NCBI GenBank assembly: GCA_027563935.2
Contig: CM050446.2
Location: 123,458,499-123,522,498, forward strand
From: Costus lasius
Lineage: Eukaryota; Streptophyta; Magnoliopsida; Zingiberales; Costaceae
Reading direction: 5' to 3'
DNA length: 64,000 nt
Shown here: in pieces, positions 37,131 to 49,149 of the stretch
How positions within the stretch are numbered: position 1 is the stretch's first letter
Layout of the letters: every line of letters begins with the position of its first letter
Program-made: the position numbers and the translations under genes
The notes under the pieces: generated by a model
The model's database searches: none
What the model saw: the letters and a program-made list of their open reading frames with translations, nothing else
What the model was told of the DNA's origin: nothing

Positions 37131-39780
37131 TCTTAATTAATTTCTCTTCTCCTGTTCGAGATTCTCTTGTTTTCTTAGTTACAAAATAAGCGAATGTATG
37201 TGTGCTAGTGTGATCGAGAATCCATTATCTATATGCATCTTAATTTGCTGAGTAGAGAATAAACAAGTGAACCGATCGATCGAGCTAATTAATAAATTTG
37301 TACAAGGAATATAACCTTTTGAAAATGTGTCTAGACTGCTGTTCTAGCTAAGAGAAGGCTAATGGAATTTTGCTCTTACTAATTTCTTCAATCAATTTGT
37401 GATTATATCAACATATATATCTTTGCTCAATTTTAATGATGTATTCCTTTCCCTAGAGATCACAAATATAAGCCACCATGATTGATTTTGGAGTTCTAGG
37501 GCTTATGAAATCCCTACCAATTTGGGAATTCCTCTAGAGTCTACTCTCCCTCTAATACCAAAAGGAGTTGTTGCATACTCACAATAAACCAGGTGAAGTT
37601 TTTACTGAAACTAAGTTTGTAGAGTGATGAATATCTCTACTCTACTCTTCTCTCTCTCTCTCATTTGTAATTTTGTGGTGCTAAATTCTGAATAAGTAAA
37701 AATACATGGTCAAAAGTAACATAAATAAAGTAATTAAGAACAATATAAGACTAGTCGAGACAACTAATCTGCCTTATTTTTCCTTTGATCCTTTTGTCAT
37801 TTGGGGAGTGATTTTTACATGTAATTAATTACTATATATGAGACATCATCACAGTATACCGTTGCTGTAATATCTTTAGCTGTGTTTGTCTGAAGGTACA
37901 ATTCTGTTAGTATTTGTGGATACCTCATTTGAGTTGTTTTGAAAATAAGATGGATCGGAGGACAAAACCTGAAAGTTAATGTTAGAATTGCAGCAAGGTC
38001 AGCATTTCAAGAAGAGAACAAAAGCTACGGCCAAAGTTTGTCCCGGTAACCTTTAGATCCTTTGTTGTATATTGAGACAAAATTCCGATCATTTGAGGCT
38101 ACTTTTTGCATGTGGAACAGCTACTTTATATACTTATTTTAATTATTCCTGTTGCCCATTCATCTCCATAATTAAGCAGAAATGAGATAACGAAGGTAGT
38201 TAGTTCAATTAGAGTTTTTTTTTTTTATAACAAAGTCTTAAGATCGAGTCTTACTATTTAGTTTTGGTGTATTTCTTAATGTTGAGAGCTGAAGTAGAGT
38301 GTCATCAAGGACATGGAGAGCTTGTTTAAGGTGAATTTGGGGTGGCATAAAGGGTGTTAGGGTGGCTATTGTGGTGAATTTGATAGAAATGCAACGATGA
38401 ATGATATAGGGATAGAAGATAATAGAGGGATGAGTTAAGCTCACACTTACGCAATATGACATTTGGTCATCTTCGATGGTGTCACTTGTGATGAGTAGAG
38501 GAACTATAAAAATTATATAAGTGGGATCAATTTTTTTACCAACTAGTAGAATAAAATAAAAATGTAACTAGTTCCATTCAATCATTAACCACATACAACT
38601 TTAAATTAGCCATAAAATACAACGTTACATTGATTAGGTTATGTCACATGTCATACATCTATTAATACTTTCTTAATGGTTGTTATAGAGTTATTAGAGA
38701 TTATGAAAAGTTAAATAAATATTAAACTCAATGTAATTACACTCTTATGATTTTATAAATAAAAAAAATCCCCTATTTCTCCATTATAACTTGCTCATAA
38801 ATTATTTTTTTCCAATAATCAAATAGTATTTATCTTGTGTTTAATCCTTGAGATCCACTATGACCTCAACCACAACTATGATCGTAGGACAATGGCCTCA
38901 TCTTTAGCCTCTTTCTCTAATAACTTATATTTTGTTTTTGTCTTTAAAAAAAAATGATTTAGAGACATTTAATTGTCTCTTCCTCTTATTTTCGCTCTTA
39001 GAGGTATATCTTTCTCTCTTTTTCATATTCTCTATTTCTTTGGTAAACCATTAAGGATATTTTAAGCTTTACTCAAATGGGGCGCCAATGATTTGTTTTT
39101 GTTTTTTTTTTTTTTTGAAAGTCTCATTATCGAATCTTCAGATGATTAAGAAAGAGAACTTCTTATTCTTGTTCTTTTTAAAATCCTTATTTTTTTTCTT
39201 AGGCTGTCCATAAAGCTAGCTTAATTTAGGGTTTATTAAACACCTTTGTATTATTCTTCATATATTTTGTGATCTAGACAATGATTTTTAATTTAGATGC
39301 TCTAAATTCTGTATGTTTTAAGTGAGTCATATGATAGAAAATATCACAAGCACTGAAAACTAGCTATAGTGACATTTTGTTTAAAAACACGGAAGAGGTA
39401 TAAAGAAAGAAGGAAGAGCTAGGAAGAAACACTATTATATTGTATAATATTAACAATACTATAAGATCACCTACATCTTATCATTCCACGGGGCTTTTAT
39501 AATCTTTACACTTCTGATAAATGTCAGGTTTAAAATATATAATTTTATATAACCGATCCTCATAATCGATATATACCGTCAGTACAAAACAAAATTGGAT
39601 ACCTCAGATAAATATCAAGTACAGTAAATTCTATCAATTTCATCACCTGAACATGCTAGAATTTTTTTCCCAGAAGTTGCTCAATCTTCCAACTCACTTT
39701 TTTGGAGTTGAAATTTAGCCTTGCATGCGTAGTAGCTTCTGATTTCTCGAAGCCTACCATCACTTGTTCAGTGCGTTTTG
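37131..39780. other. Intergenic, AT-rich, downstream of the GATA gene
   Basis: A plausible poly(A) signal AATAAA lies at 37258. No other coding region is supported; the frame at 38238-38462 (minus) has no motif. Poly-T and A-rich runs are frequent. Confidence 0.55.
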
Positions 39781-39790
39781 GGCTTACGTT

Positions 39791-40298
39791 AAAATTTTCT
39801 GAGCAAACGGCTGCTCAGGATTTCTGAGCACAGCCCTTAATCCTAGCAGCCCCTAGGATTCGAAAACGTATTTAACTTTTGCAAATATTAAGAAAATAGA
39901 CAGTAATAAATAGCTCCGTCAACAGATGTTAACAGCTCTATTAACATTTACTATTTTTTTTATATCCATGTTCAAGTAGGTTGCATCCACGATCATCGTG
40001 GATACAACATTCATGATCATGAATATTAAAAAAATTATGGATATTTATATAGGCTACATCCACGATAATGCAGGCTGCATCAACGATGCATTATCGTGGA
40101 TGGATGACCTGCTTGATCGTGGATATAAAAAAAATAACGGACGTTAATGGAGCTATTAATGTCTATTAACAAAGCTATTTATTGAACTGTTTATTACTAT
40201 TTATTTTCTTGAGATTCACAACGTTAGACATATTCATGAATCCTATGGGGTTCGGCTCAGAATCTTGAGTAGCCCTCCTGCTCAAAAGATTTTTTTTC
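39791..40298. mobile_element. Foldback element with ~215-bp inverted arms
   Basis: The left arm (39791-~40008) and right arm (~40070-40298) are collinear inverted copies with scattered mismatches. Examples are AGAAAATAGACAGTAATAAA against AAATAGTAATAAACAGTTC on the reverse strand, and TTTTTTTTATATCCA in both. The centre has a perfect 15-bp hairpin ATCCACGATAATGCA / TGCATTATCGTGGAT (40058-40072, 40087-40101). Such a structure would fold into a long double-stranded RNA if transcribed. Confidence 0.7.
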
Positions 40299-40712
40299 TA
40301 CGTTTAAATGCCTAGAGCGTCACTTTTCTAGCAGGCTTTGGGCTTTGCTTTTTGGCACTAATTTATTATTTGAGCCTACCACCAAATAGTAGCCAATTTT
40401 CTTAGAGAAAAAAATTGATGATGTAAGAGTACAGACCCTTCCACAGTCCACACGACTCTATGAAGCCACGCCGAGAAGCCCAACATCAATGTACAGTGAG
40501 TTTCGGCCCTTTCTTCAAGAAGCCCAACATCATTTTTTTTTTCTTTTTTTTTTTCTTTTTTCTTTTTTTTTTGCCCAACATCATTTTACAGTGGATTTTG
40601 CACCGTTGTTTTGAAAGCCCAACATCACTGGTGTAGTAGCTTTTGGACCTTTCCTATAAAAGTAGGGGTTTTTCTTTGAGTACTAATTTCTTTCTCCCTA
40701 CTTTTCTTAACA

Positions 40713-41224
40713 CCCTGCTTACTAGGACGGAAAAGCAGAGGGATGAATTTAGCAGAGAGAAAGAAAATACAAACGAATGGAAATTTTGTCACGTGATTTT
40801 CATGTGACTAGAGGAGGACGCTGGTGACGAGACACTGACAACGTCGGCGCTGAGGCGAGACGTTGGCGAGGTCGGCGCTAAGGCGAGGTTGGCATTGGGG
40901 CGAGGTCGGTGTTGAGGTGAGACGAGGTTGGCACTGGCAAGGCAAGGCGCTGAGGCGAGGTCAGCGCTGGGGCGAGGTCGGCGCTGAGGCAAGATGAAGT
41001 TGGTGCTGGCAAGCCAAGGCGCCGAGGGGAGGTGAGGTCGGACGCGAGGTGAGTTTCGCGAGCATTGGCATGTTTCCGCTTGATTTGGGTAGATGAGAAA
41101 ACGGTAAAAAATCACCCGATTTTCCTTCGTTTGATCCATCTGTCCATTTCCGTCTGTTCTAGTATATAACAGAAAATTACTTTTACTATTCTTTCCCTCC
41201 TAACAGCCGTCCTGGTAAACAGGG
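40713..41224. mobile_element. TIR element with GC-rich minisatellite core (copy B)
   Basis: Ends CCCTGCTTACTAGGACGG and CCGTCCTGGTAAACAGGG are inverted repeats matching at 16 of 18 positions. Purine-rich left arm (AGAGAGAAAGAAAATAC) and pyrimidine-rich right arm flank a core of GAGGCGAGGTCGGCGCTG repeats (about 40820-41045) with 9-18-bp periodicity. The 116-aa minus frame at 40789-41139 is a by-product of this core. Confidence 0.65.
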
Positions 41225-41466
41225 CCTAAGAGCCCAGCATTACTTATACACAGGCTTTAGGCCTTTCTTATAAAGCCCAACATCACTTGTGCACTTTTTT
41301 TGGGCCTTCCTTGTAAAGCTCTACATCGCTTATGCTGTGGTTTTGGGTCTTTTTTTTAAAAGCCCTATGTTAGTTGTGCAGTGGATGTGGGCCTTTCTTT
41401 GAGTAGTTTTTTCGCCTACCATCCATCTATTTCCTTCCCACGCTCTCTTTGCGTCTTTCTTTCGGG

Positions 41467-42465
41467 CCCTGTTTCCTACGAAGGAAAGAAAACCCAATGG
41501 AAGAGACTAGTGCAAGGAAAAGAAATTGATAAGGAAGGAAAAGCAGCCACGTGACTTTTCACACGCTGCCTTGAAATTTATTTGTTTGACCAAATTTTGA
41601 TCTAAACTGTTTCGATTTCGCGTTGGATTTCACGTCCTAGCGGCAGAAGCAATTGCTGGGGGAGACGGGGGAGGCTGAAAATGGCGCCGGCTAGGGCTGG
41701 AGGCGGCACCGGCGAGGGCTAGAGGCAATGTCGGCAAGGGCTGGAGCGGCGGCAACGGGAAAGCATCGCTCCGCTCATGTTTGCGGAAGCGACGGCTGGG
41801 GAGACGGGGGAGGCTGGAAGCGGCGGCGGCTAGGGCTGGAGGCGGCACCGACGAGAGCCGGAGGTGATGTCGGCGAGGGCTGGAGCGGCGGCAACGGGAG
41901 AGCATTGTTCTGCTCGTGTTTGTGGAAGTGATGGCTGGGGAGACAGGGGAGGCTGGAAGCGGCAGCGGCTAGGGCTGGAGGCAGCGCCAATGAGGGTTGG
42001 AGGCGATGCCGGCGAGGGCTGGAGCAGCGGCAACGGGAGAGCATCGCTCTGCTCGTGTTTGCGGAAGCGACGGCTGGGGAGACAGGGGAGGTTGGAAGTG
42101 GCGATGGCTAGGGCTGGAGGCGGCGCCGACGAGGGCTAGAGGCGACGCCGGCGAGGGTTGGAGCAACGGCAACGGGAGAGCATCGCTCCGCTCATGTTTG
42201 CGGAAGCGACGGTTGGGGAGACGGGGGAGGCTGGAGGCGACGCCGGCAAGGGCTGGAGTCGCGGCAACAGTAGAGCGAGAGAGGAGCAGCGTTGGCGTTT
42301 TGTCGAAAATGTGTTTCCGCCCGAATCGAGTGGAACAAATAACTAATGAAAAGTGACAACTTTTTCTTCTATTTTTCTATCCCTTTGTCTCCATCCTTTC
42401 AAGAAAATAAGGGAAAATAGGTATTTTCTTTCTTTTCTTTCTTGTTTCCCTCCAAGGAAAGCCTC
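41467..42465. mobile_element. TIR element with 139-bp tandem core (copy C)
   Basis: The left end CCCTGTTTCCTACGAAGGAAAG and right end region TTTCCCTCCAAGGAAAGCC show a weak inverted match, with AGGAAAAGAAATTG / TTTTCTTTCTTTTC arms. The core is the tandem array at 41641-42290. Same design as the element at 40713, but ends are less certain. Confidence 0.45.
41641..42290. repeat. 139-bp tandem repeat, about 4.7 copies
   Basis: GCATCGCTCCGCTC or a close variant occurs at 41763, 41902, 42041 and 42180, exactly 139 bp apart. The unit contains GGCTGGGGAGACGGGGGAGG and GGCTAGGGCTGGAGGCGGC. Because 139 is not a multiple of three, every reading frame shifts between units. The many overlapping frames here on both strands are therefore products of the repeat, not genes. 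Confidence 0.9.
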
Positions 42466-42735
42466 AGACTTTTAGAGGACCAACATTCCTTGTGCAGTGG
42501 CTTGTGAGCCTTGCTTATGAAAGCCCAATATCACTAGCTTTCTTTTAAAAGCCCAATATCATTTGTGTAGTGGCTTATGGGCCTAACATCACGTTGCAGT
42601 CCTTTGGGCTTTTATTTTAAATGCCTAAGGTCACTTCTGCAATGGCTTTTGGGATTTTCGTGAGAAGCGCAATCACTTTTCAGTAGATGGTGGACATTTC
42701 TTTAAAAAGCCAAGTTCTCTTGAGCGGTAGATTTA

Positions 42736-43144
42736 GGGCTTGTATGCCCCGCTTTAAAACTAATTTTAAGTAGTTTTTAAATAGAAAATAGTTAGAAAAT
42801 TATTTGGTAATAAAAAATAGTAGAAAAAAGTAATAAAAAAAGTAGAGGTTAGGAAAGTTATAATTTGATATTTTTATAGCTTCCACTTTAACAAAAAAAG
42901 TAATTTATATAATTTTATTTAAAATTATAGGTATTATTATTTTGAATAATATAAAATTTTAACACTAAAGGAAAATAAAATATATTATTATTTTAAATAA
43001 TTTAAAATAATATATTTATTTATTATTTTAAATTTTGACATTAGTTAAAAAGTTATTAACCAAATATTTTATAAATTTTAATAATGCAGCACAGTACAGT
43101 TTAGCACAGTTATAAAGTTACTAACAGCGAGGCCAAACAGGCCC
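42736..43144. mobile_element. MITE-like element (409 bp), hAT-like ends
   Basis: Ends GGGCTTGTATGCCCCGCT and AGCGAGGCCAAACAGGCCC are imperfect inverted repeats. The interior is AT-rich (TTAAATAATTTAAAATAAT). It sits in the ~43-bp array. Confidence 0.6.
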
Positions 43145-43148
43145 TTCG

Positions 43149-43681
43149 GTAGACTTGGCAAATTTGATTCGACTCGCTGACCCAACCTGACTCGACACGA
43201 AGTTAGGTGGGTTCGGATCAGCCATAATCGTGTTCGAGTCATAAATTGATTGACCCATTTATGATCCGAAAATAATCGAATTGTGTCTGGTTGTAAATGG
43301 GTTGACCTGCTTAACCCGATTACATTATATATTTATATATAAAAAATTTAAATATATGCTCACCTAACTCCCATTACTAGCCCATAAGCCCAAATATCTT
43401 CTAATTATCTTTTAACCTAGATTTCAGCCCATACATAATCCCAAAATTTTATTGATTTTAATAGAATTTTTATCAATTTGTTATTTATGTTTAAAATATA
43501 AATGATAAACGAGTTATTCGGGTCATATTGGGTTGACCCGATTATATTCGGGTCGTATTCGTATTATACAGTTTGACCTAATTAATTAAATGGGTCTATG
43601 TTCAGATTGACTTAATTGGGTCACGGGTCACAACTGATACGACTTATTTATGATCCTTTGACTCGAATTGCAACGTCTAGA
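43149..43681. mobile_element. Non-autonomous element rich in GGGTTGACCC-type words
   Basis: The left end TAGACTTGGCAAATTTGATTCGACTC and right end GACTCGAATTGCAACGTCTA form an imperfect inverted repeat. The interior alternates GGGTTGACCCGATTA and its complement. A related block is in TM9SF intron 1 at about 17090-17480. Confidence 0.55.
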
Positions 43682-44095
43682 TTTACTAACTACTTAATTT
43701 TTGGTGCCGCATTTATTTCCTACCCTATTCCCACTCCATTAGTCCCAACTTCACATGTGCAGTAGACTTTGGGTTTTGCTTTCAGAAGCCCAATGATACT
43801 TGTACAATGGATTTTGAGTCTATTTTGAAAACTTGGGCTTTTCTTTATATACTGGTCCTACAATCAATCTGTTTCCCTCTCTGCTGTAGTCCTATATCTG
43901 TGTGCCTTTCATGTACAACATTAAAGCCCAAAACATCAATGGTACAGCAGTGTTTTGGGCCCTGCTTTTTGAAAACGAACGTCTTTTGTACAGTGCATTT
44001 TTGGGCCTGTCTTTAAAGTTTTTGTTTATTTCTGGGCCTCCCATCCTCTATTTCAGTATTTCCTTCCCCAGTCTAAACTCTCTCTCTCTCTGAGT

Positions 44096-45925
44096 TACTA
44101 CTCTGCATTGACAAGTTGCAGACTCTGAGAACCACGGGAGACATGAAGAAGGACACCTGAAATTGGTCCCAGTGAAGGCAATTAGTCTGGTCAAATCACA
44201 GGGCAAACGAAAGCCCACAACCTGGTCAACATCACCCAGCTCCGTGATTCACCCAGCCATCCGACCTCTCTGGCCATTCAACAGTAGAAGGCCGCAGCTT
44301 TTCTGATCACTCAAAACCTGGCCTCTAGGACTTCTGGTTGCTTTCGTATGTGGCACAAATTTGTAATGAACTACTTGTCCACTTACCCCTGCGCCCGATT
44401 CCTGCCATCACTGTGAAGAAACAGTCCCATTGATTTCTGCGTTGCCGCGCTCAGATCATCGACGTCACAAGCTATCTATTCCCACACTTAACACTATTAG
44501 CTGCTAATGGCGGCGTAATCATGCTTCCTCCTAGGTTTTGTTACAAAGATCTGATGATGGAGGCAATCTAATCGGGAATCTCCGCGCTCGGTGCGACCAA
44601 TCAGCTCGCTGGATTTCCAACCCCCATGGAGAAAAACAAAAATCTAAAGCCAAGATAGATAGATAAGCGAAGGGTTACAGCCGATATGGTCACATCATCT
44701 TCTTCATCTCCCAACAGCTCTGCACAGCCACTTCCACTGTTGCTGCCTTCTGCCTACTGCATTGACAGCGATGGGTTACACGAGTGGATTGGATGGGTGG
44801 CAGTGTCACTCACTGCACACTTTGCAGAGGCAACCGTGACAAGGAATATGCACATAATTATATATTTAGTCAATATGTATCTGTATTTATATTTAGAAAG
44901 AATAAACGATGTATTTGTTGTCCTGCTGTGATTAGCTGGCAGTACACTGGTTCAATTTTATTATTTTCTTTTTTTTACTATTATATATTTTTTTTTTAAA
45001 AAAATATTTTACTTATTTTCTTCTGATTTTTTACTTGAAAGAAAAAACAATATCGTGCATGCTTGCACGCATAGGCAATTGATTTACGGATAAGGATAGG
45101 ACATAGATTTTGTGTAAGCCGTGTCTCTATCAAGCATAGTAAAGGCAATAAAAACCTTGGAGATATGATCAAGGAAAATTAGGAGCATGGATGAAACGAG
45201 AGGTTAGGTCAACAATTAATATTTGATGGCGTTTCCATTTAGAAAATACTGTATACTATTACTGCGTGCAATTAATTCTCTGCATTAATTTTTCACAATT
45301 ATTGGCTTTTTTTTTTCTCTCAGCGTGTCTACTTCAACATAAGAATCGAAGCGGTCATCTTAATCCACAGCAGTGATCGTCATGATATTTTTCAAATTAT
45401 AAAACGTTGTAAGAATTAGAAACAATGACACTTGTATGGGATAATGACTATGAAGATCATAAGTATGTTTTTGGGAGAGACTTTCTAAAAAAAATTAGAG
45501 AGAAAAAAAATACCTATTTTGATTCAAAGACGGCATTAAATTATACAAATGACCCTAGATTAGTTTAGTTTCCTTAAAAAAAATTTTAGGAGGGGCCTTC
45601 TTAAAAATATACTCTTTAGTTTATTGAATAAAGTGGAGAGAAAGGTAAAGAATTAGTTGCAATATGTGATGTAATTATGAGTAAAGAGCAAAACTGCCCC
45701 TGCAACCAAGATACTACAATCATAGACGTGGGACTATGCAATCCATTAATTGATAAATAAATAAATAAATAAATAAAAATCTCACCACTCCACCCCAGCC
45801 CATTCATTCATATGGGCCTTGTACTTTACCTTCTCGAACGCCCAACTCTCTTCCGAGTTCCTTCTCCTCCGCCCTCCTCCATCCTCTCCATGCGACAACC
45901 ACCAGCAACAACACAGTAGCCGAAG
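44096..45925. other. Intergenic DNA upstream of the P450 gene
   Basis: No gene recognised; the frame at 44686-44931 is Ser-rich at its start and otherwise featureless. An (AAAT)n microsatellite lies at 45755-45778. The last ~120 bases before the P450 ATG are C-rich, as in many plant leaders. Confidence 0.55.
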
Positions 45926-48900
45926 ATGGACAAATTGTTCGTACCATGCGTGACGTCACTTACTCTCTTCTTCCTCCTCGTCATCACGCGACTACTTCCT
46001 TCAAAGCGTCGGATCACGAGCACCCGCCACCTCCCCGCCGGCTCCCGCGGTTGGCCTCTCGTCGGCGAGACCCCCCACTTTATCTCCTCCGCCTACTCCC
46101 CCCGCCCCGAGCGCTTCATGGACAAGCGCACCCTCATGTGCGCCGCCGCCTGTACAATTATTTATTAACAGTCACGCCGATCAACCGCAAATTGCCTCGA
46201 TCGCTCATCTCCGCTAACCCAGTAAACTCAACTACATGCGTCGCAGGTACGGGAAGGTGTTCCGGTCCCACCTCTTCGGCAGCCCGACCATTGTCTCCAC
46301 CGACGCCGAGGTCAGCCGCTGCGTGCTCCACAGCGACGCCAAGTCCTTCGTGCCGTGGTACCCCAAGTCGCTCACCGAGCTCATGGGCAAGTCCTCCATC
46401 CTCCTCATCAACGGCGGCCTGCAGCGGCGGATCCACGGCCTCATCGGCGGCTTCTTCAAGTCGCCCGAGCTCAAGTCCCAGATCACCAAAGACATGCAGG
46501 CCTACGTGCAGGGTTCCATGGTCAACTGGGAGAACCATCAACTCATCCGCATCCAAGACGAGGCCAAAAACGTGAGTGCCTACTGCCTCATTCATTCACT
46601 TGTTGCACGTGTGCCACCCAATTAATACACACTCGTGTCAACTTGTGCATTTACATCTAACGCTGGATCCCTCCGTCAGGTTGTGTTCCAAATTTTGGTG
46701 AAGGCGTTGATCGGATTGGGGCCGGGCGAGGAGTTGCAGTTCTTGAAGCGTGAATTCAAGGAGTTTATTGCTGGATTAATGTCGCTGCCCGTGAAGCTAC
46801 CCGGAAGTAGGCTCTACAAATCTCTACAGGCGAGAACACGAGTCTATTTCTATTTAGCTCTGGCTATTCATTTAAGTCCACGGAGGAGGGAGGAGAGAGG
46901 AGAGAGAGTGAGAGCGAGCTAATAAATGACCTTTTGGTGGTTGTTGCAGGCGAAGAGGAAGATGGTGATGCTAATCAAGAGCATTATTGAGGAGAAGAGA
47001 AGGAGGCGGGGGAGTGGCGAGATTGGTGGATCGGTGGCGGCTCCGCGAGATGTGGTGGATGTGCTGATCGACGACGACAGCGAGGAGTTGACCGATGACT
47101 TGATCTCCGACAACATGATAGATTTAATGATTCCGGCGGAGGATTCTGTGCCGGTGCTCGTGACGCTGGCGGTTAAGTACCTCAGCGAATCTCTGGCTGC
47201 TCTCCACCATGCTCAGGTACCAAAATTAACCTAATTAACTATTACTTTCCCCGCCTTGAATCAACCTAAACAATATTATAATAATTTGCTGCTTTATCTC
47301 TGACCGAGTGACTGGGCATGTAAAATATGCAACACAAGGCTGCGTACTATAGGAGGTTTGACTTTGAACAGTCTGGTCCACGCATGGCATGTGCGTTTGC
47401 TGAGGAGTGTAGTGCAGCGTTGCCGTGTGTTAGATTCTAGACGCACGCGTGCGTAGCCTCTCGTTGATGATGTCACATTTCACTGATAAGTTAATTGTTA
47501 ACAGGAAGAGAATATGCTTCTGAAGAAGACAAGAGAGCCGGGGGAGCTCCAGTGGTCGGACTACATGTCCTTATCCTTCACACAACATGTAATTAATCGA
47601 CCCTTTATGCCTATATAATTAATTGTACGTGAATTTGAATTTAATTTGATTTTTTTTACCTAATCTTGAAATGCGAAATAAAATAAAATAAAATAGGTAA
47701 TAACGGAGACGCTGCGTATGGGGAACATAATTAGCGGGATCATGCGGAAGGCGGTTCGGGATGTGGATATAAAGGGGCACTTGATACCCAAAGGCTGGTG
47801 TGTGCTCACCTACTTTAGGTCGGTCCACCTAGACGAGGCCCACTACGAGGAGGCCCACAAGTTCAATCCGTGGAGGTGGGAGGTAAAATGATCACTCCCC
47901 CATACATAATTTTTTTTTTCAGTTTACTCCCAACATTTTTTTGTTTTTACAATGTAGTCCCATAATCAGCCATGTTTGCGCTTTTTTTTTAATTTCAGTT
48001 CAGCCTTTGGAGAGTTTTAATTTGTGCATATAGCTAGTAAGACGATTAATAAACTCTTTATTTCGTTTTAGAGATTTTTTTTAAAAAAAACTTTTTTAAA
48101 TAAAATATGGGCTGAAAATCGTATAGTGACTTTAGTGGCATATGTTAAACTTGGGGGTCTTATGAGACAAACAGAGGAACAAAATGGAATTTATTCATTG
48201 TACCTTTAGATGATTCCTTGTAAATTGACTTAACTTTTAAATTTTTAAATAAATGTGATAACGAGGAAAATAATATATCCATGATCACGCCGACTGCCTC
48301 TCTTTTTCACAACACATGCTATGCCTCATTACCAAAAGAGAGAAGAGAGTAGGTGGGGACTTCATTTTGGATTTGCATATATATAGATGATATCGAGTGA
48401 GCATTTGATGATAAAAGTTGCTTTATCGAGCCTTATTTAAGGATTTTATTTGTGTGTGTGAGAGAGAGAGAGTGTGTGTGCTGACTTTATTATTTACTTA
48501 AAAAACTTTTAAAAATGACAAATTTATGATTAATAACTCTAAGATATCTCTTTATCGATAACTAAAGATGATTAAACAAAAGTGTTTCTGATGCCAATTG
48601 CTACTTTTTTGGGGGTCTTTTTGGTTTATTTTCCATGCATGCATGTTTGCTTTTGCTCATCTTACATGACGTGAATAAATACAAAGACAAATGGGCGATG
48701 TTTTAACCCCACAGGAGAAGGACGTGAGTTCTTGCAGCTTTACACCTTTTGGAGGTGGGCAGAGGCTGTGCCCCGGCCTCGATCTGGCCAGGCTGGAGGC
48801 TTCCATCTTTCTTCACCACCTGCTCACCAACTTCACGTAAGAATAACCTAATCCTGCATTTCACAAGCAGCGCCATCTTACTTAAAAAACCAATTCTTAA

Positions 48901-49149
48901 TGGAGAGTGCAGTCGGCACACGTGACAGTGGATCCACCACCAGACACGTGTGCCGGCGGCCGTAAAGTCTCTTCTCCTCCTCTTCTTCTTTTCGTCGCGC
49001 ATGCATGCTGCTTTATTCGATCTTATTGGTGAATGATTAGGGCTAGCGTTTGTGACCACAGGTGGGTGGCGGAGCAGGACCAGATTGTGAACTTCCCGAC
49101 CGTGAGAATGAAGAGGAGAATGCCGATTAGGGTTACGAGGAGGGCTTAG
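45926..49149 (+). CDS. CYP90D: Cytochrome P450 CYP90D (brassinosteroid C-23 hydroxylase type), eight exons
   Basis: Exons: 45926-46137, 46247-46571, 46680-46829, 46950-47216, 47505-47588, 47697-47882, 48715-48836, 49062-49149. They total 1,434 nt, or 477 residues, with phases consistent throughout. An N-terminal membrane anchor (residues ~5-22) is followed by a proline-rich hinge ([18 protein letters not shown]). Other CYP90D marks are [18 protein letters not shown], the I-helix region [17 protein letters not shown], ExxR as ETLR, PWRWE, and the haem loop [13 protein letters not shown] with its cysteine ligand. Known of the family: ER enzymes that hydroxylate C-23 of 6-deoxo brassinosteroid precursors (rice D2, Arabidopsis CYP90D1). 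Exon 3 must end at a GC donor (CAG|GCGAGA at 46829/46830) to keep the conserved KSLQ-AKRKM junction. Intron 6 has a GT/GA microsatellite. I am sure of the subfamily by motif similarity; the exact orthologue is not settled. Confidence 0.93.
48449..48482. repeat. (GT)n(GA)n(GT)n microsatellite in CYP90D intron 6
   Basis: TGTGTGTGTGAGAGAGAGAG followed by TGTGTGTG. It is a simple repeat inside the 832-bp intron 47883-48714. Confidence 0.85.

Larger units (their letters stand above)
40310..44050. repeat. Degenerate ~43-bp tandem array, interrupted by four insertions
   Basis: About 20 units share the pattern AAGCCCAACATCACTTG then TGCAGTGGCTTTTGGGCCT then a pyrimidine-rich TTTCTT. Units lie at about 40474-40665, 41228-41400, 42478-42735 and 43744-44025. 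Each unit begins GCCCA and ends TGGGC, so it is an imperfect palindrome. Blocks often end in a ~65-bp CT-rich tail such as CCATCCATCTATTTCC (41405-41460, 43855-43910, 44030-44095). The array is split by the TIR elements at 40713 and 41467, the MITE at 42736 and the repeat at 43149. Confidence 0.75.

Noticed and set aside
40789..41139. 116-residue Pro/Ser/Ala-rich minus frame
   Set aside because: It translates the minisatellite core of a TIR element; repetitive content without domain.
41630..42356. Eight or more overlapping frames on both strands
   Set aside because: All arise from the 139-bp tandem repeat, whose length shifts the frame at each unit.
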